A stretch of DNA of 64,000 nt, from the NCBI RefSeq assembly GCF_009184865.1, contig NZ_CP045096.1:8060001-8124000 (forward strand), read 5' to 3'. This stretch comes from Streptomyces phaeolivaceus. GTDB taxonomy: Bacteria > Actinomycetota > Actinomycetes > Streptomycetales > Streptomycetaceae. Made by a program: the position numbers and the translations under genes. Positions 17,797-27,164 of this stretch are shown piece after piece. The first letter of the stretch is position 1. Each line of letters starts with the position of its first letter. The notes beneath the pieces were generated by a model, which did not search any database, was not told the DNA's origin, and saw only the letters and a list, made by a program, of their open reading frames with translations.

Positions 17797-18929
17797 GCCG
17801 AGCCCCCGGCCCCCGGCCCGGCCGCCGTTCCGCCGCCCGCCGCGCCGAGCTTCGCCAACAGCCCGGTCAGCACGTCCGGGGACACCGTCACGCTCTCGAT
17901 CCGCGGCAGGTTCTCCGCGAGCCGGGTCCCGGTCAGCGCGTGCAGCGTGGCCGCGTCCACCTCGGCGTGCACCCGCAGCCATGCCGCCTGTGCCTCGGCC
18001 CGTGCCTCGCCCACGGCCCGCGCGGCCCGTGCCTCCGCCTCGGCCAGCTTGACCTGCCGTACCGCCTCGGCCTCGGCGAGCCTCACACTCCGTGTGGCCT
18101 CCGCGTCCGCCAGCCTGACGGTCCGTTCGGCCTCCGCCTCGGTCAGCCGTACCGTCCGGGCCGCCTCCGCGCCCGCCTTCACCGCGTCCGCCGCGGCCCG
18201 CTCCTCCGCCTCCCGCCGTGCGTTCGTCCCCCGCTGGTCGACCAACTGCTCCTCGCGCCGGGCGAGTTCGATCTGACTGGCCAGCTCGTTCTCCGCGATG
18301 GCCCGCTCCCGCTCGACGGCCACGGCCCGCCGCTCGTACGTCGCCCGGTCCGCCTCCTGCTGGATCTGCTCCCGGGCCGGTGTGCGCAGCGCCCGCTCCA
18401 CCTCGGGCTCGGGCCGCAGCGCCACCACGCGTACGGCCACGATCTCGATGCCGGTGGCGGGGAGCCGGGGCTCGGCCGCCAGCCCGCTCGCCACCCGCTC
18501 CCGGACCGCCGCGACCCCGTCGACCAGGGCCGAGGCCAGCGTCGTACGGGCCAGGACGTCCAGCGCGTGCTGCTGGGCGGTCTCCGTCAGCAGGGTCGAC
18601 AGCTGCTCCAGGGGAGCGCCGCGCCAGATCCCGGTGTCGGGGTCGATGGAGAAGTCGAGGCGGGCGGCGGCGATCGCCGGGTCGCTCACCCGGTAGGTCA
18701 CCGTCGCCTGCACCGCCACATCCTGGAAGTCGGACGTACGAGCATGGAAGGTCATCGCCAACTCCCGGTCGTCCACCGGGACTTCGGAGAGCGCGGCGCT
18801 CAGCGACCGGTACCAGAAGCTCAGCCCCGGGCCGTCGTGCGCGAGCCGCCCGGAGCGGTGGTGACGGATGTGCGCGGTGGGCGCGCCGCGCAGATGCCGC
18901 CAGCCGAGCCGTCTGGTGATGTCGGCCAT
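17793..18929 (-). CDS. SPFH/Band 7 (stomatin-flotillin-like) protein
   Basis: 378 residues. Residues about 45-190 match the SPFH domain ([20 protein letters not shown], then [20 protein letters not shown]). Residues about 195-340 are a long Ala/Glu-rich coiled coil with 10-11-residue repeats such as [19 protein letters not shown]. The C-terminus is Gly/Ala-rich. No clear transmembrane span is seen, unlike classical flotillins, so membrane association would be peripheral. ATG start with a GAGGGG ribosome site. It is the first gene of a two-gene operon with the NAD-kinase-like protein, driven by a well-formed promoter inside an inverted repeat. Function is probably scaffold-like; not established. 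Confidence 0.85.
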   Translation of the reverse strand: MADITRRLGWRHLRGAPTAHIRHHRSGRLAHDGPGLSFWYRSLSAALSEVPVDDRELAMTFHARTSDFQDVAVQATVTYRVSDPAIAAARLDFSIDPDTGIWRGAPLEQLSTLLTETAQQHALDVLARTTLASALVDGVAAVRERVASGLAAEPRLPATGIEIVAVRVVALRPEPEVERALRTPAREQIQQEADRATYERRAVAVERERAIAENELASQIELARREEQLVDQRGTNARREAEERAAADAVKAGAEAARTVRLTEAEAERTVRLADAEATRSVRLAEAEAVRQVKLAEAEARAARAVGEARAEAQAAWLRVHAEVDAATLHALTGTRLAENLPRIESVTVSPDVLTGLLAKLGAAGGGTAAGPGAGGSA

Positions 18930-18977
18930 GGATGATCCCCCTCGTGACGTCCGGGCGACACCGATTAGTGTCACTCC

Positions 18978-19008
18978 GACGATAATGGATCGCCGCTCTT
19001 ATCGTCAA
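18978..19008 (-). promoter_or_regulatory. Promoter of SPFH operon overlapped by inverted-repeat operator
   Basis: On the minus strand, -35 TTGACG (19003-19008), an 18-base spacer and -10 TATCGT (18979-18984), matching the HrdB-type consensus and about 50 bases from the ATG. A perfect 8-bp inverted repeat, GACGATAA (18978-18985) and TTATCGTC (18999-19006), covers both boxes with half-sites about two helical turns apart. A third half-site, GACGATA, lies at 19012-19018. This layout suggests a repressor operator; no regulator is encoded nearby. Confidence 0.6.
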
Positions 19009-19101
19009 GAGGACGATATGAAGGGGTGGGCGGGCGGGCGGAAGGGTTCCGATTCGGCCGACCGGCGGGTGAACACGCGCCCGAATGGTCAGGATGAGGA
19101 C

Positions 19102-20325
19102 ATGGGATTCCATGTCGACTCCGAGGCCGGGCGCCTGCGCCGCGTCATCCTGCACCGGCCGGATCTTGAGCTCAAAAGGCTCACCCCCAGCAACAAGGAC
19201 GCGCTGCTCTTCGACGATGTGCTGTGGGTGCGCCGGGCGCGCGCCGAGCACGACGGATTCGCCGACGTGCTGCGGGACCGGGGCGTCGCCGTCCACCTCT
19301 TCGGCGACCTCCTCACCGATGTCATGCGTGTCCCGCAGGCCCGGGAACTCGTCCTCGACCGCGTCTTCGACGAGAAGGAGTACGGCCCGCTCGCCACGGA
19401 CCACCTCAGGGCCGCCTTCGAATCGCTGCCCCTGGCCGAACTGGTCGAGGCCCTGATCGGCGGCATGACCAAGCGCGAGTTCCTCGACGCCCACATGGAG
19501 CCGGCCTCCGTCCGCTTCCATGTCATGGAGCTGGACGAATTCCTCCTCGACCCGCTCCCCAACCACCTCTTCACCCGCGACACCTCCGCCTGGATCTACG
19601 ACGGGGTCTCCATCAACGCCATGCGCTGGCCCGCCCGCCAGCGTGAGACCGTCCACTTCGAGGCGATCTACCGGCACCACCCGCTCTTCCGCCCCGAGAC
19701 GTTCCATGTCTGGTCGGAGGGGCAGGCCGACTACCCGTCCACCATCGAGGGCGGCGACGTCCTGGTCATCGGCAACGGCGCCGTCCTCATCGGCATGAGC
19801 GAGCGCACCACGCCCCAGGCCGTCGAGATGCTCGCCCACAAGCTCTTCGCCGCCGGCTCCGCGCAGACCATCGTGGCCCTCGACATGCCGAAGCGCCGGG
19901 CCTTCATGCATCTCGACACCGTCATGACCATGGTCAACGGCGACACCTTCACCCAGTACGCCGGACTCGGCATGCTCCGCTCGTACACCATCGAACCCGG
20001 AGTCGGGGAGAAGGAACTCAAGGTCACCGACCATCCGCCGGAGCACATGCACCGAGCGATCGCCGCCGCGCTCGGCCTCGACTCCATCCGGGTGCTCACC
20101 GCCACCCAGGACGTCCACGCCGCCGAACGCGAGCAGTGGGACGACGGCTGCAACGTCCTCGCCGTCGAGCCCGGTGTCGTCGTCGCCTACGAACGCAACG
20201 CGACCACCAATACGCATCTGCGCAAGCAGGGCATCGAGGTGATCGAGATCCCGGGGAGCGAGCTGGGGCGGGGGAGGGGTGGGCCGCGCTGTATGAGCTG
20301 CCCGGTGGAGAGATCCGCCGTGTAG
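19102..20325 (+). CDS. arcA: Arginine deiminase
   Basis: 407 residues. Hydrolyses arginine to citrulline and ammonia. Family motifs: [15 protein letters not shown] near the N-terminus, [20 protein letters not shown] in the middle, [20 protein letters not shown], and the catalytic Cys in [10 protein letters not shown] (C397). ATG start with a GAGGA ribosome site; longer upstream frames run through the SPFH promoter and are rejected. The ornithine carbamoyltransferase gene follows after 126 bp, so together they give the first two steps of the arginine deiminase pathway. No carbamate kinase or arginine/ornithine antiporter gene is present in the window. Confidence 0.95.
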   Translation: MGFHVDSEAGRLRRVILHRPDLELKRLTPSNKDALLFDDVLWVRRARAEHDGFADVLRDRGVAVHLFGDLLTDVMRVPQARELVLDRVFDEKEYGPLATDHLRAAFESLPLAELVEALIGGMTKREFLDAHMEPASVRFHVMELDEFLLDPLPNHLFTRDTSAWIYDGVSINAMRWPARQRETVHFEAIYRHHPLFRPETFHVWSEGQADYPSTIEGGDVLVIGNGAVLIGMSERTTPQAVEMLAHKLFAAGSAQTIVALDMPKRRAFMHLDTVMTMVNGDTFTQYAGLGMLRSYTIEPGVGEKELKVTDHPPEHMHRAIAAALGLDSIRVLTATQDVHAAEREQWDDGCNVLAVEPGVVVAYERNATTNTHLRKQGIEVIEIPGSELGRGRGGPRCMSCPVERSAV

Positions 20326-20354
20326 CGGCGGCCTCTTGCCGCACCAGGGGGTGC

Positions 20355-20382
20355 CGTATAGAAATGTGGAACATCGTATAGA
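20355..20382 (+). repeat. Direct repeats upstream of argF
   Basis: CGTATAGA occurs at 20355-20362 and 20375-20382, exactly 20 bp apart and so on nearly the same face of the helix, in the arcA-argF gap. It could be a tandem regulator site or part of a promoter region. No regulator can be named. Confidence 0.35.
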
Positions 20383-20451
20383 CTTCCAGTCTTCCTGATC
20401 CTCATCCTGTCCTTGCCCTTGTCCCTGCCCCGTAGACCCAGGAGCGCCCCC

Positions 20452-21459
20452 ATGGCGACCGTCCCCCACGCCCTCGCCGGGCGCCACTTCCTCAAGGAGC
20501 TGGACTTCACCGCGGAGGAGTTCCGCGGGCTGATCGAGCTGGCCGTGGAGCTGAAGGCGGCCAAGAAGGCCGGGACGGAGACCCCGCTGCTGCGGGGCAG
20601 GAACATCGCGCTCGTCTTCGAGAAGACCTCGACGCGCACCCGCTGCGCGTTCGAGGTCGCGGCGGCCGACCAGGGGGCCCGGACGGTCTACCTCGACCCG
20701 TCCGGCTCGCAGATGGGCCACAAGGAGTCGGTCAAGGACACCGCACGGGTGCTCGGCCGGATGTTCGACGCCATCCAGTACCGGGGCGACAGCCAGGCGA
20801 ACGTCGAGGAGCTGGCCGCCTACGCCGGGGTGCCGGTCTACAACGGCCTCACCGACGACTGGCACCCCACCCAGTTGCTGGCCGATGTGATGACCATGAC
20901 CGAACACAGCGACAAGCCGCTGCACGGGATGACCTTCGCCTACCTCGGCGACGCCCGCTTCAACATGGGCAACTCCTACCTGGTCACCGGGGCCCTGCTC
21001 GGCATGGACGTCCGGATCGTCGCCCCGCGGGCGTACTGGCCGGCCGAGGAGATCGTCACCCACGCGCGCAAGCTCGCGGAGATCAGCGGGGCGCGGATCA
21101 CGCTCACCGAGCACATCCACGACGGGGTCGAGGGCGCCGACTTCGTCGCCACCGACGTCTGGGTGTCGATGGGGGAGCCCAAGGAGGTCTGGGACGAGCG
21201 GATCGGGGCGCTGTCCCCGTACGCCGTGACCATGGACGTGCTGCGGTCCACCGGCAACGCGGACGTCAAGTTCCTGCACTGTCTGCCCGCATTCCACGAC
21301 CTCGGTACCAAGGTCGGGCGCGAGATCCATGAGCTGCACGGGCTGGACTCGCTGGAGGTGACGGACGAGGTGTTCGAGTCGTCGCACTCCGTCGTGTTCG
21401 ACGAGGCGGAGAACCGTCTGCACACGATCAAGGCGGTACTGGTGGCGACGCTGGCGTAA
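20452..21459 (+). CDS. argF: Ornithine carbamoyltransferase
   Basis: 335 residues. Interconverts ornithine plus carbamoyl phosphate with citrulline plus phosphate. The carbamoyl-phosphate loop is [13 protein letters not shown] (57-69). The ornithine side has [11 protein letters not shown], and [10 protein letters not shown] carries the conserved Cys. ATG start with GGAG 7 bases upstream. Its position after arginine deiminase suggests a catabolic role (citrulline phosphorolysis) as well as or instead of biosynthesis; anabolic arg genes are absent here. Convergent with the anti-sigma-like gene after 22 bp. Confidence 0.95.
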   Translation: MATVPHALAGRHFLKELDFTAEEFRGLIELAVELKAAKKAGTETPLLRGRNIALVFEKTSTRTRCAFEVAAADQGARTVYLDPSGSQMGHKESVKDTARVLGRMFDAIQYRGDSQANVEELAAYAGVPVYNGLTDDWHPTQLLADVMTMTEHSDKPLHGMTFAYLGDARFNMGNSYLVTGALLGMDVRIVAPRAYWPAEEIVTHARKLAEISGARITLTEHIHDGVEGADFVATDVWVSMGEPKEVWDERIGALSPYAVTMDVLRSTGNADVKFLHCLPAFHDLGTKVGREIHELHGLDSLEVTDEVFESSHSVVFDEAENRLHTIKAVLVATLA

Positions 21460-21481
21460 GCACCCGCTCCCCCGCCCCCGC

Positions 21482-21946
21482 TTATGCGTGGCGGCGCTGG
21501 GGCGGCACCGTCGGCAGCCTGAACCACACCGCCTTGCCGGAGTCCGTGGGGCGATGGCCGCAGGCGGAGCTGAGGGCGCGGATGAGCAGCAGGCCGCGGC
21601 CGTGCTCCTGCCAGGGGTCGGGGTCGATCCGGCCCGGGGCGGTGAGGTCGCCCGGGGGCGCCGGGTCCGGGTCGTGGACCTCCACCTTGCAGCCGGTCGG
21701 CACCAGCTCCACGACCAGCTCTATGGGCCCGTCCCCGGCCGCGTGCTCGATCGCGTTCGCGACCAGTTCCGCCGTGAGCAGCTCCGCCGTGTCGCAGTCC
21801 GCCCCGTGGTCCAGCTCGGTCAGGGCCGTACGCACCAGCGCACGGGCCACGGGCACGGCCGCGGCGGTGTGCGGCAGCGCGATGCGCCAGGAGGCGGGGG
21901 CGGAGGGTTCTTGCAAGGCGGCGGATCCGTTCATGGAGCAGGTCAT
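21482..21946 (-). CDS. Anti-sigma-factor-type ATP-binding protein (RsbW/SpoIIAB-like)
   Basis: 154-residue HATPase domain of the serine-kinase anti-sigma class. The N box is visible as [20 protein letters not shown] and the G box as [19 protein letters not shown]. Such stand-alone domains are numerous in Streptomyces and often control sigma-B-like factors or partner with anti-anti-sigma proteins, none of which adjoin here. ATG start with AGGA 7 bases upstream. Monocistronic. The target is unknown. Confidence 0.85.
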   Translation of the reverse strand: MTCSMNGSAALQEPSAPASWRIALPHTAAAVPVARALVRTALTELDHGADCDTAELLTAELVANAIEHAAGDGPIELVVELVPTGCKVEVHDPDPAPPGDLTAPGRIDPDPWQEHGRGLLLIRALSSACGHRPTDSGKAVWFRLPTVPPQRRHA

Positions 21947-22277
21947 GGGTCGTCCTGCTTTCAACGTGACGAATGGTACGGCGAGGACCGGCGGAGTCGC
22001 GCGGCGGGAGCCGTGGGGGACCGTCGGCCCCGTTGCGGGCGGTCTACCCCTGGCAACGCCCCGCCGCGCCCGACCGAGCCCGTCGTTACCGGCTTGTCGA
22101 ACGTCCGTGACCGAGTCACGGACCCCGACGACCCCGAACGCCCTATCGCGTACTCGTGACGACAGTCAGATATCAGTGATAACTTCGAGAGGCGGGGAAG
22201 CAAGGGAAGTAGGCAGGGGAAGTACAGGCAGGGAAGTAGCCGCAGCGCAGCGGTAGCCCCCGAGGAGGCCGCCCGTC

Positions 22278-23105
22278 ATGAGTCCCTTCACCGGCTCCGC
22301 CGCCCGCACCACCGACTGGCGACATCTGCGGTGCGAGATCACCGACGGTGTGGCCACCGTCACTCTCGCCCGCCCCGAGAAACTCAACGCCCTCACCTTC
22401 GGCGCCTACGCCGACCTGCGCGATCTGCTGGCCGAACTCTCCCGCGAGAGGTCCGTACGGGCCCTGGTGCTGGCCGGAGCGGGCCGCGGCTTCTGCTCCG
22501 GTGGCGACGTCGACGAGATCATCGGCGCCACCCTCGCCATGGACACCGCCCAGCTCCTCGACTTCAACCGGATGACCGGGCAGGTCGTGCGGGCCGTACG
22601 CGAGTGCCCGTTCCCGGTGGTCGCCGCCGTGCGCGGCGTGGCCGCGGGCGCCGGCGCGGTCCTCGCCCTGGCCGCCGACTTCCGCGTCGCCGACCCCACC
22701 GCCCGCTTCTCCTTCCTCTTCACCCGCGTCGGCCTCTCCGGCGGCGACATGGGCGCGGCCTATCTCCTGCCCCGCGTCGTCGGCCTCGGCCACGCCACCC
22801 GCCTCCTCATGCTCGGCGAACCCGTCCGCGCCCCCGAGGCCGAACGCATCGGCCTGATCAGCCAGCTCACCGACGAGGGCAGCGCCGACGAGGCCGCCCA
22901 GGCTCTCGCCCGCCGCCTGGCCGAGGGCCCGGCCCTGGCCCACGCCCAGACCAAGGCCCTGCTGACGGCCGAACTGGACATGCCGCTCTCCGCGTCCGTG
23001 GAACTGGACGCGGCCACCCAGGCCCTCCTCATGACCGGCGAGGACTACGCGGAATTCCACGCGGCGTTCACGGAGAAGCGCCCCCCGAAGTGGCAGGGCC
23101 ACTGA
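22278..23105 (+). CDS. Enoyl-CoA hydratase/isomerase family protein
   Basis: 275-residue crotonase. N-terminal VATVTLARPEKLNALTFGAY; oxyanion-hole segments near ALVLAGAGRGFCSGGDVDEI and the following GVAAGAGAVLALAADFRVAD; C-terminal AFTEKRPPKWQGH is typical. Its stop overlaps the next start (TGATG), so it is co-translated with the aryl-CoA oxygenase/reductase and probably acts on the dearomatised CoA thioester. Ribosome-site candidate gaggaggc about 8 bases upstream of the ATG. The substrate is inferred from context. Confidence 0.9.
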   Translation: MSPFTGSAARTTDWRHLRCEITDGVATVTLARPEKLNALTFGAYADLRDLLAELSRERSVRALVLAGAGRGFCSGGDVDEIIGATLAMDTAQLLDFNRMTGQVVRAVRECPFPVVAAVRGVAAGAGAVLALAADFRVADPTARFSFLFTRVGLSGGDMGAAYLLPRVVGLGHATRLLMLGEPVRAPEAERIGLISQLTDEGSADEAAQALARRLAEGPALAHAQTKALLTAELDMPLSASVELDAATQALLMTGEDYAEFHAAFTEKRPPKWQGH

Positions 23106-25507
23106 TGCCGACGTCGCCTGTCACGCCAAGTCCAGGGGCAGCCCACCCAGGGGCGCGGGGCAGTACTGAATATGCGGCTACCGCCGCGTGGGCGCGACCA
23201 GCCACAACAAACCCGCAGCCGCCAACCGGACAGAACCTCCCCACCCGTATCGCGATCATCGGCGGAGGCCCAGGCGGCCTCTACGCCGCCGCCCTCCTCA
23301 AACGCCTCAACCCATCCCGCGAGATAACCGTCTGGGAACGCAACCCCCCGGACGACACCTTCGGCTTCGGCGTAGTCCTCTCCGACGAAACCCTGGGCGG
23401 CATAGAACACGCCGACCCCACGGTCTACGACGCCCTGCGCCCCCACTTCACCCGCTGGGACGACATCACCATCGTCCACCGGAACACCCGCCACACCGCC
23501 GGAGGCCACGGCTTCGCCGCCCTCGGCCGCCGCCGCCTCCTCCAGATCCTGCACACCCGCTGCCGAGAACTGGGTGTAGAGCTCCGCTTCGGCACGGAGG
23601 CCCCGTACCCCGCCTGGCTCTGCGAGACGTACGACCTGGTCGTCGCGGCGGACGGGGTGCACAGCGCGACCCGTGAGGCATACGCGGAGGTCTTCCGGCC
23701 GACCGTCCAGGCGCACCGCTGCCGCTATATCTGGCTCGCCGCCGACTTCGCCTTCGACGCCTTCCGCTTCGAGATCGCCGAGACCGAGCACGGTGTGGCG
23801 CAACTGCACGGCTACCCCTACGCGCCGGACGCCTCCACGGTCATCGTGGAGATGCGCGAGGAGGTGTGGCGGGCCGCCGGGCTGGACCGGGCGGACGAGC
23901 GGGAGTCGGTCGAGCACTGCGCGAAACTCTTCGCGGACGCGCTCGGCGGCCGGCCCCTGCGCTCCCACAACTCCACCTGGACGACCTTCCGCACGGTCGT
24001 CAACGAGCGCTGGTCGCACGGCAATCTGGTGCTGCTCGGCGATGCCGCGCACACCGCGCACTTCTCCATCGGCTCCGGTACGAAGCTGGCCGTCGAGGAC
24101 GCGCTCGCGCTCGCCGCCTGTCTGGAGGAACAGCCGGACCTGGCAAGGGCGTTGACGGCGTACGAGGCGGAGCGGCGCCCGGTGGTCGCTTCCACCCAGC
24201 GGGCGGCGCGGGCCAGTCTGGAGTGGTTCGAGAACATCGGGTTCCATCTCGACCAGCCCTCACGGCAGTTCGCCTTCAATCTGCTCACCCGCAGCCGCCG
24301 TGTCACCCACGACAACCTCCGGCTGCGCGACCCGCGCTTCACGGACGCGGTGGAGCGGGAGTTCGGCTGCCCGCCGGGAACGCCCCCGATGTTCACCCCG
24401 TTCCGGCTGCGCGGTCTGACCCTGCGCAACCGTGTCGTCGTCTCCCCGATGGACATGTACTCGGCGACCGACGGCGTCCCCGGCGACGTCCACCTCGTCC
24501 ACCTGGGCGCCCGCGCCCTCGGCGGCGCCGGGCTGGTGATGACCGAGATGGTGTGCGTGAGCCCCGAGGGGCGGATCACCCCGGGCTGTGCGGGACTCTG
24601 GAACTCCCGGCAGGCCGAGGCCTGGCGCCGCACGGTGCGGTTCGTGCACGAGCGGGCGCCCGGCACGGCCATCGGCGTCCAGCTGGGCCACTCCGGCCGC
24701 AAGGGCTCGACCAGGGTGATGTGGGAGGGCATCGACGAGCCGCTGGACGCGGACAACTGGCCCCTGACGGCGGCCTCCCCGATCCCGTACAAGCCGGGCA
24801 GCCAGACCCCGCGCGCCCTCTCCCGGGCCCAACTCACCGACATCCGCCTACAGTTCACGGCAGCCGCCGGCCGGGCCGCCCGCAGCGGCTTCGATCTCCT
24901 CGAACTCCACTGCGCCCACGGCTACTTGCTCTCCGGTTTCCTCTCCCCGCTGACCAACCGCCGCACCGACCGCTACGGCGGCCCGCTCGACCACCGGCTG
25001 CGCTTCCCTCTCGAAGTCTTCGACGCCGTACGGGCGGTGTGGCCGGAGGAGCGCCCGATGACCGTGCGTATCTCGGCGACGGACTGGGCCGACGGGGGGA
25101 CCACGGCCGAGGACGCCGTCGAGATCGCCCGTGCCTTCGCCGCGCACGGCGCCGACGCGATCGACGTCTCGACCGGGCAGGTGGTCGCCGACGAACACCC
25201 CGAGTACGGCCGCTCGTACCAGACCCCGTTCGCGGACCGTATCCGGCACCAGGTGGGCGTACCGACCGTCGCCGTCGGCGCCATCTCCTCCTGGGACGAC
25301 GTCAACTCCCTCATCCTGGCGGGCCGTACGGACCTCTGCGCCCTCGGCCGCCCCCATCTGTACGACCCGCACTGGACGCTCCACGCGGCGGCGGAGCAGG
25401 GCTACGAGGGGCCGGGCGTGGCCTGGCCCTCCCCCTATCTGGCCGGCCGCCGCCGCCCCACCACGGGCCGCACGGACGCCCCCAAACCCCGGCTGACCCT
25501 GTCCTAG
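23105..25507 (+). CDS. Aryl-CoA monooxygenase-reductase (2-aminobenzoyl-CoA / salicylyl-CoA 5-hydroxylase type)
   Basis: 800 residues in two flavin domains. Residues about 53-420 are a UbiH-like FAD monooxygenase (IAIIGGGPGGLYAA; DLVVAADGVHSATR; LGDAAHTAHFSIGSGTKLAVEDA). Residues about 430-790 are an Old Yellow Enzyme-type reductase (PFRLRGLTLRNRVVVSPMDM; IGVQLGHSGRKG; LSPLTNRRTDRYGG). This fusion matches Azoarcus 2-aminobenzoyl-CoA monooxygenase/reductase and proteins annotated as salicylyl-CoA 5-hydroxylase/oxidoreductase. The ATG overlaps the hydratase stop. The first about 50 residues precede the normal start of the FAD fold and are partly encoded by a dispersed intergenic repeat, so the true start could be further in. 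The RidA gene at 35.2 kb favours an amino-aryl substrate (inference). Confidence 0.85.
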   Translation: MPTSPVTPSPGAAHPGARGSTEYAATAAWARPATTNPQPPTGQNLPTRIAIIGGGPGGLYAAALLKRLNPSREITVWERNPPDDTFGFGVVLSDETLGGIEHADPTVYDALRPHFTRWDDITIVHRNTRHTAGGHGFAALGRRRLLQILHTRCRELGVELRFGTEAPYPAWLCETYDLVVAADGVHSATREAYAEVFRPTVQAHRCRYIWLAADFAFDAFRFEIAETEHGVAQLHGYPYAPDASTVIVEMREEVWRAAGLDRADERESVEHCAKLFADALGGRPLRSHNSTWTTFRTVVNERWSHGNLVLLGDAAHTAHFSIGSGTKLAVEDALALAACLEEQPDLARALTAYEAERRPVVASTQRAARASLEWFENIGFHLDQPSRQFAFNLLTRSRRVTHDNLRLRDPRFTDAVEREFGCPPGTPPMFTPFRLRGLTLRNRVVVSPMDMYSATDGVPGDVHLVHLGARALGGAGLVMTEMVCVSPEGRITPGCAGLWNSRQAEAWRRTVRFVHERAPGTAIGVQLGHSGRKGSTRVMWEGIDEPLDADNWPLTAASPIPYKPGSQTPRALSRAQLTDIRLQFTAAAGRAARSGFDLLELHCAHGYLLSGFLSPLTNRRTDRYGGPLDHRLRFPLEVFDAVRAVWPEERPMTVRISATDWADGGTTAEDAVEIARAFAAHGADAIDVSTGQVVADEHPEYGRSYQTPFADRIRHQVGVPTVAVGAISSWDDVNSLILAGRTDLCALGRPHLYDPHWTLHAAAEQGYEGPGVAWPSPYLAGRRRPTTGRTDAPKPRLTLS
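23140..23215 (+). repeat. Dispersed repeat copy 4, within the aryl-CoA oxygenase 5' end
   Basis: caggggcgcggggcagtact and gtgggcgcgaccagccacaa match the two arms of the repeat family. The intervening bases differ. It is translated as an N-terminal extension if the TGATG-coupled start is used. Confidence 0.5.
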
Positions 25508-25559
25508 CCGACCTCGTCCTGGCCGACGGCGGCCGTACCGCGAGGGCGCCCGAAAACCG

Positions 25560-25979
25560 GTGGAGGACAACGACCCCGCCCTGGCACTCGACACGGGGGG
25601 AGCGGATCGTCCGGACCATGAGGTGATCGATGTGTCGGTCAGCTTCGCTGCGCGGATCCCCCTCCGGCCGGTGCGGCCGATCGCCGAAGGCCTCGGTCTC
25701 CCACGGGCCGGGGTCGAGCGACTGATCACGGAGGGGAAGCTCGTCTCGGCGGTCCGGCTGAACGGTCGGCTCTCCGGCGACTTCACCTTCACCTTCACGC
25801 TCAAGCGCCGAGCCCTTCCCGGCACCGAGCCGACGGGCCGGGGCTTGTCCGGCGACAACCCGCCGGACGGGCCCCGGACGAACACCGGACGAGCACCGGA
25901 CAAGCCCCGGGAGGCCGCTACCGCAGCTCCACCATCCCCGCCGTCAGCGTCGCCCCGTCCGCCGGGTCGACCAGGATGA
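25560..25979 (+). pseudogene. Truncated DUF1062-like fragment
   Basis: The frame DNDPALALDTGG, then VIDVSVSFAARIPLRPVRPI and LPRAGVERLITEGKLVSAVR, then GDFTFTFTLKR resembles the C-terminal part of a DUF1062 protein as I recall it. The zinc-ribbon N-terminal half is absent, and the frame then runs on into the antisense of cysN. It lies exactly between the two-domain oxygenase and the sulfation operon, so it may mark a rearrangement point. The family name is from memory. Confidence 0.45.
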
Positions 25980-27162
25980 ACGCCCCCGTCCGCCGCACCG
26001 CCGCGTAGTCGTCCAGCGCGAGCGGCTCGGCCGTGCGCAGCACGATCCGGCCCAGGTCGTTCGTGGTCAGCTCGGGGAACCCGCCGAGTTCCCTGACGAT
26101 CGCCTGGACGGTACGGGTGGTGTGCCGGAGCAGGACGCGGTCGCCGACCCGCAGCGGCCGTTCCGCCAGATGGCAGACCGCCGCCCGGACGTCCCGCGTC
26201 AGCGAGGGCGCCGTGTCGGCCGCCCCCGTCGTGATCATGTCCCCGCGGGACACGTCCCGTTGGTCCGCCAGCCGCACACTGATCGACCGCGGCGCGTACG
26301 CGGCCTCCGCCGCCTCACCGAGGACGTCGATGCCGGTGATCTCGGAGGTCTCACCCGACGGATGCACGGTCACCCGGTCACCGACCCGCAGCGCACCCGA
26401 CACCAACTGCCCCGCGTAGTGCCGGACTTCACCGTGCCGGATCACATACTGCACGGGGAAGCGCGCCGGGGCGTCCGCTGCCTCCACGCCCACCGGCACG
26501 GTCTCCAGGAACTCCAGGAGCGCCGGACCGTCGTACCAGTCCATCCGCGCCGACCGCTCGACGACATTGTCACCGGCCAGTGCCGACACCGGGATCGAGG
26601 TGAAGCCGGGCAGTCCCAACTCGTCGGCGTGCCGCGCGAAGTCCTCGACGATCCGCCGGAACTCCTTCTCCTCGTACCCGACCAGGTCCATCTTGTTGAC
26701 GGACAGCACCACGTGCGGCACCCGCAGCAGCGCCGCCACGGCGGCGTGCCGCAGCGTCTGCTCGACCACCCCGTTGCGGGCGTCGACCAGGACGATCGCC
26801 AGCTCGGCCGTGGAGGCGCCGGTGACCATGTTGCGGGTGTACTGCACATGCCCGGGGGTGTCGGCGAGGATGAACCGGCGGCGGGCCGTGGCGAAGTAGC
26901 GGTACGCCACGTCGATCGTGATGCCCTGCTCCCGCTCGGCCCGCAGACCGTCCGTCAGCAGCGCCAGGTCCGGGGCGTCCTGCCCACGGTCTGCGGAGAA
27001 CCGCTCCACCGCCTCCATCTGGTCCGTCAGCACCGACTTGGAGTCGTGCAGCAGCCGACCGACTAGCGTGGACTTCCCGTCGTCGACCGAACCGGCCGTC
27101 GCGAAGCGCAGGGTGTCGATGGTGGCCGAGGGCCGCTCGACCGTACTCGTGCTCGTGCTCAT
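25918..27162 (-). CDS. cysN: Sulfate adenylyltransferase GTPase subunit
   Basis: 414 residues, EF-Tu-like. GTPase motifs: AGSVDDGKST (P-loop), LADTPGHVQYTRNMVTGAS (G3) and SVNKMDLVGYEEKEF (G4). Couples GTP hydrolysis to APS formation by CysD. No APS-kinase domain is fused; that function is the separate cysC. Last gene of a six-gene minus-strand operon; its ATG lies 2 bases after the cysD stop. Convergent with the DUF1062-like remnant. Confidence 0.97.
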   Translation of the reverse strand: MSTSTSTVERPSATIDTLRFATAGSVDDGKSTLVGRLLHDSKSVLTDQMEAVERFSADRGQDAPDLALLTDGLRAEREQGITIDVAYRYFATARRRFILADTPGHVQYTRNMVTGASTAELAIVLVDARNGVVEQTLRHAAVAALLRVPHVVLSVNKMDLVGYEEKEFRRIVEDFARHADELGLPGFTSIPVSALAGDNVVERSARMDWYDGPALLEFLETVPVGVEAADAPARFPVQYVIRHGEVRHYAGQLVSGALRVGDRVTVHPSGETSEITGIDVLGEAAEAAYAPRSISVRLADQRDVSRGDMITTGAADTAPSLTRDVRAAVCHLAERPLRVGDRVLLRHTTRTVQAIVRELGGFPELTTNDLGRIVLRTAEPLALDDYAAVRRTGAFILVDPADGATLTAGMVELR

Positions 27163-27164
27163 GG

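Noticed and set aside
16897..21423. 1508-codon minus-strand open frame
   Set aside because: Only 16897-17796 is a real gene (NAD-kinase-like). The rest is antisense to arcA, argF and the SPFH region and has no domain matches.
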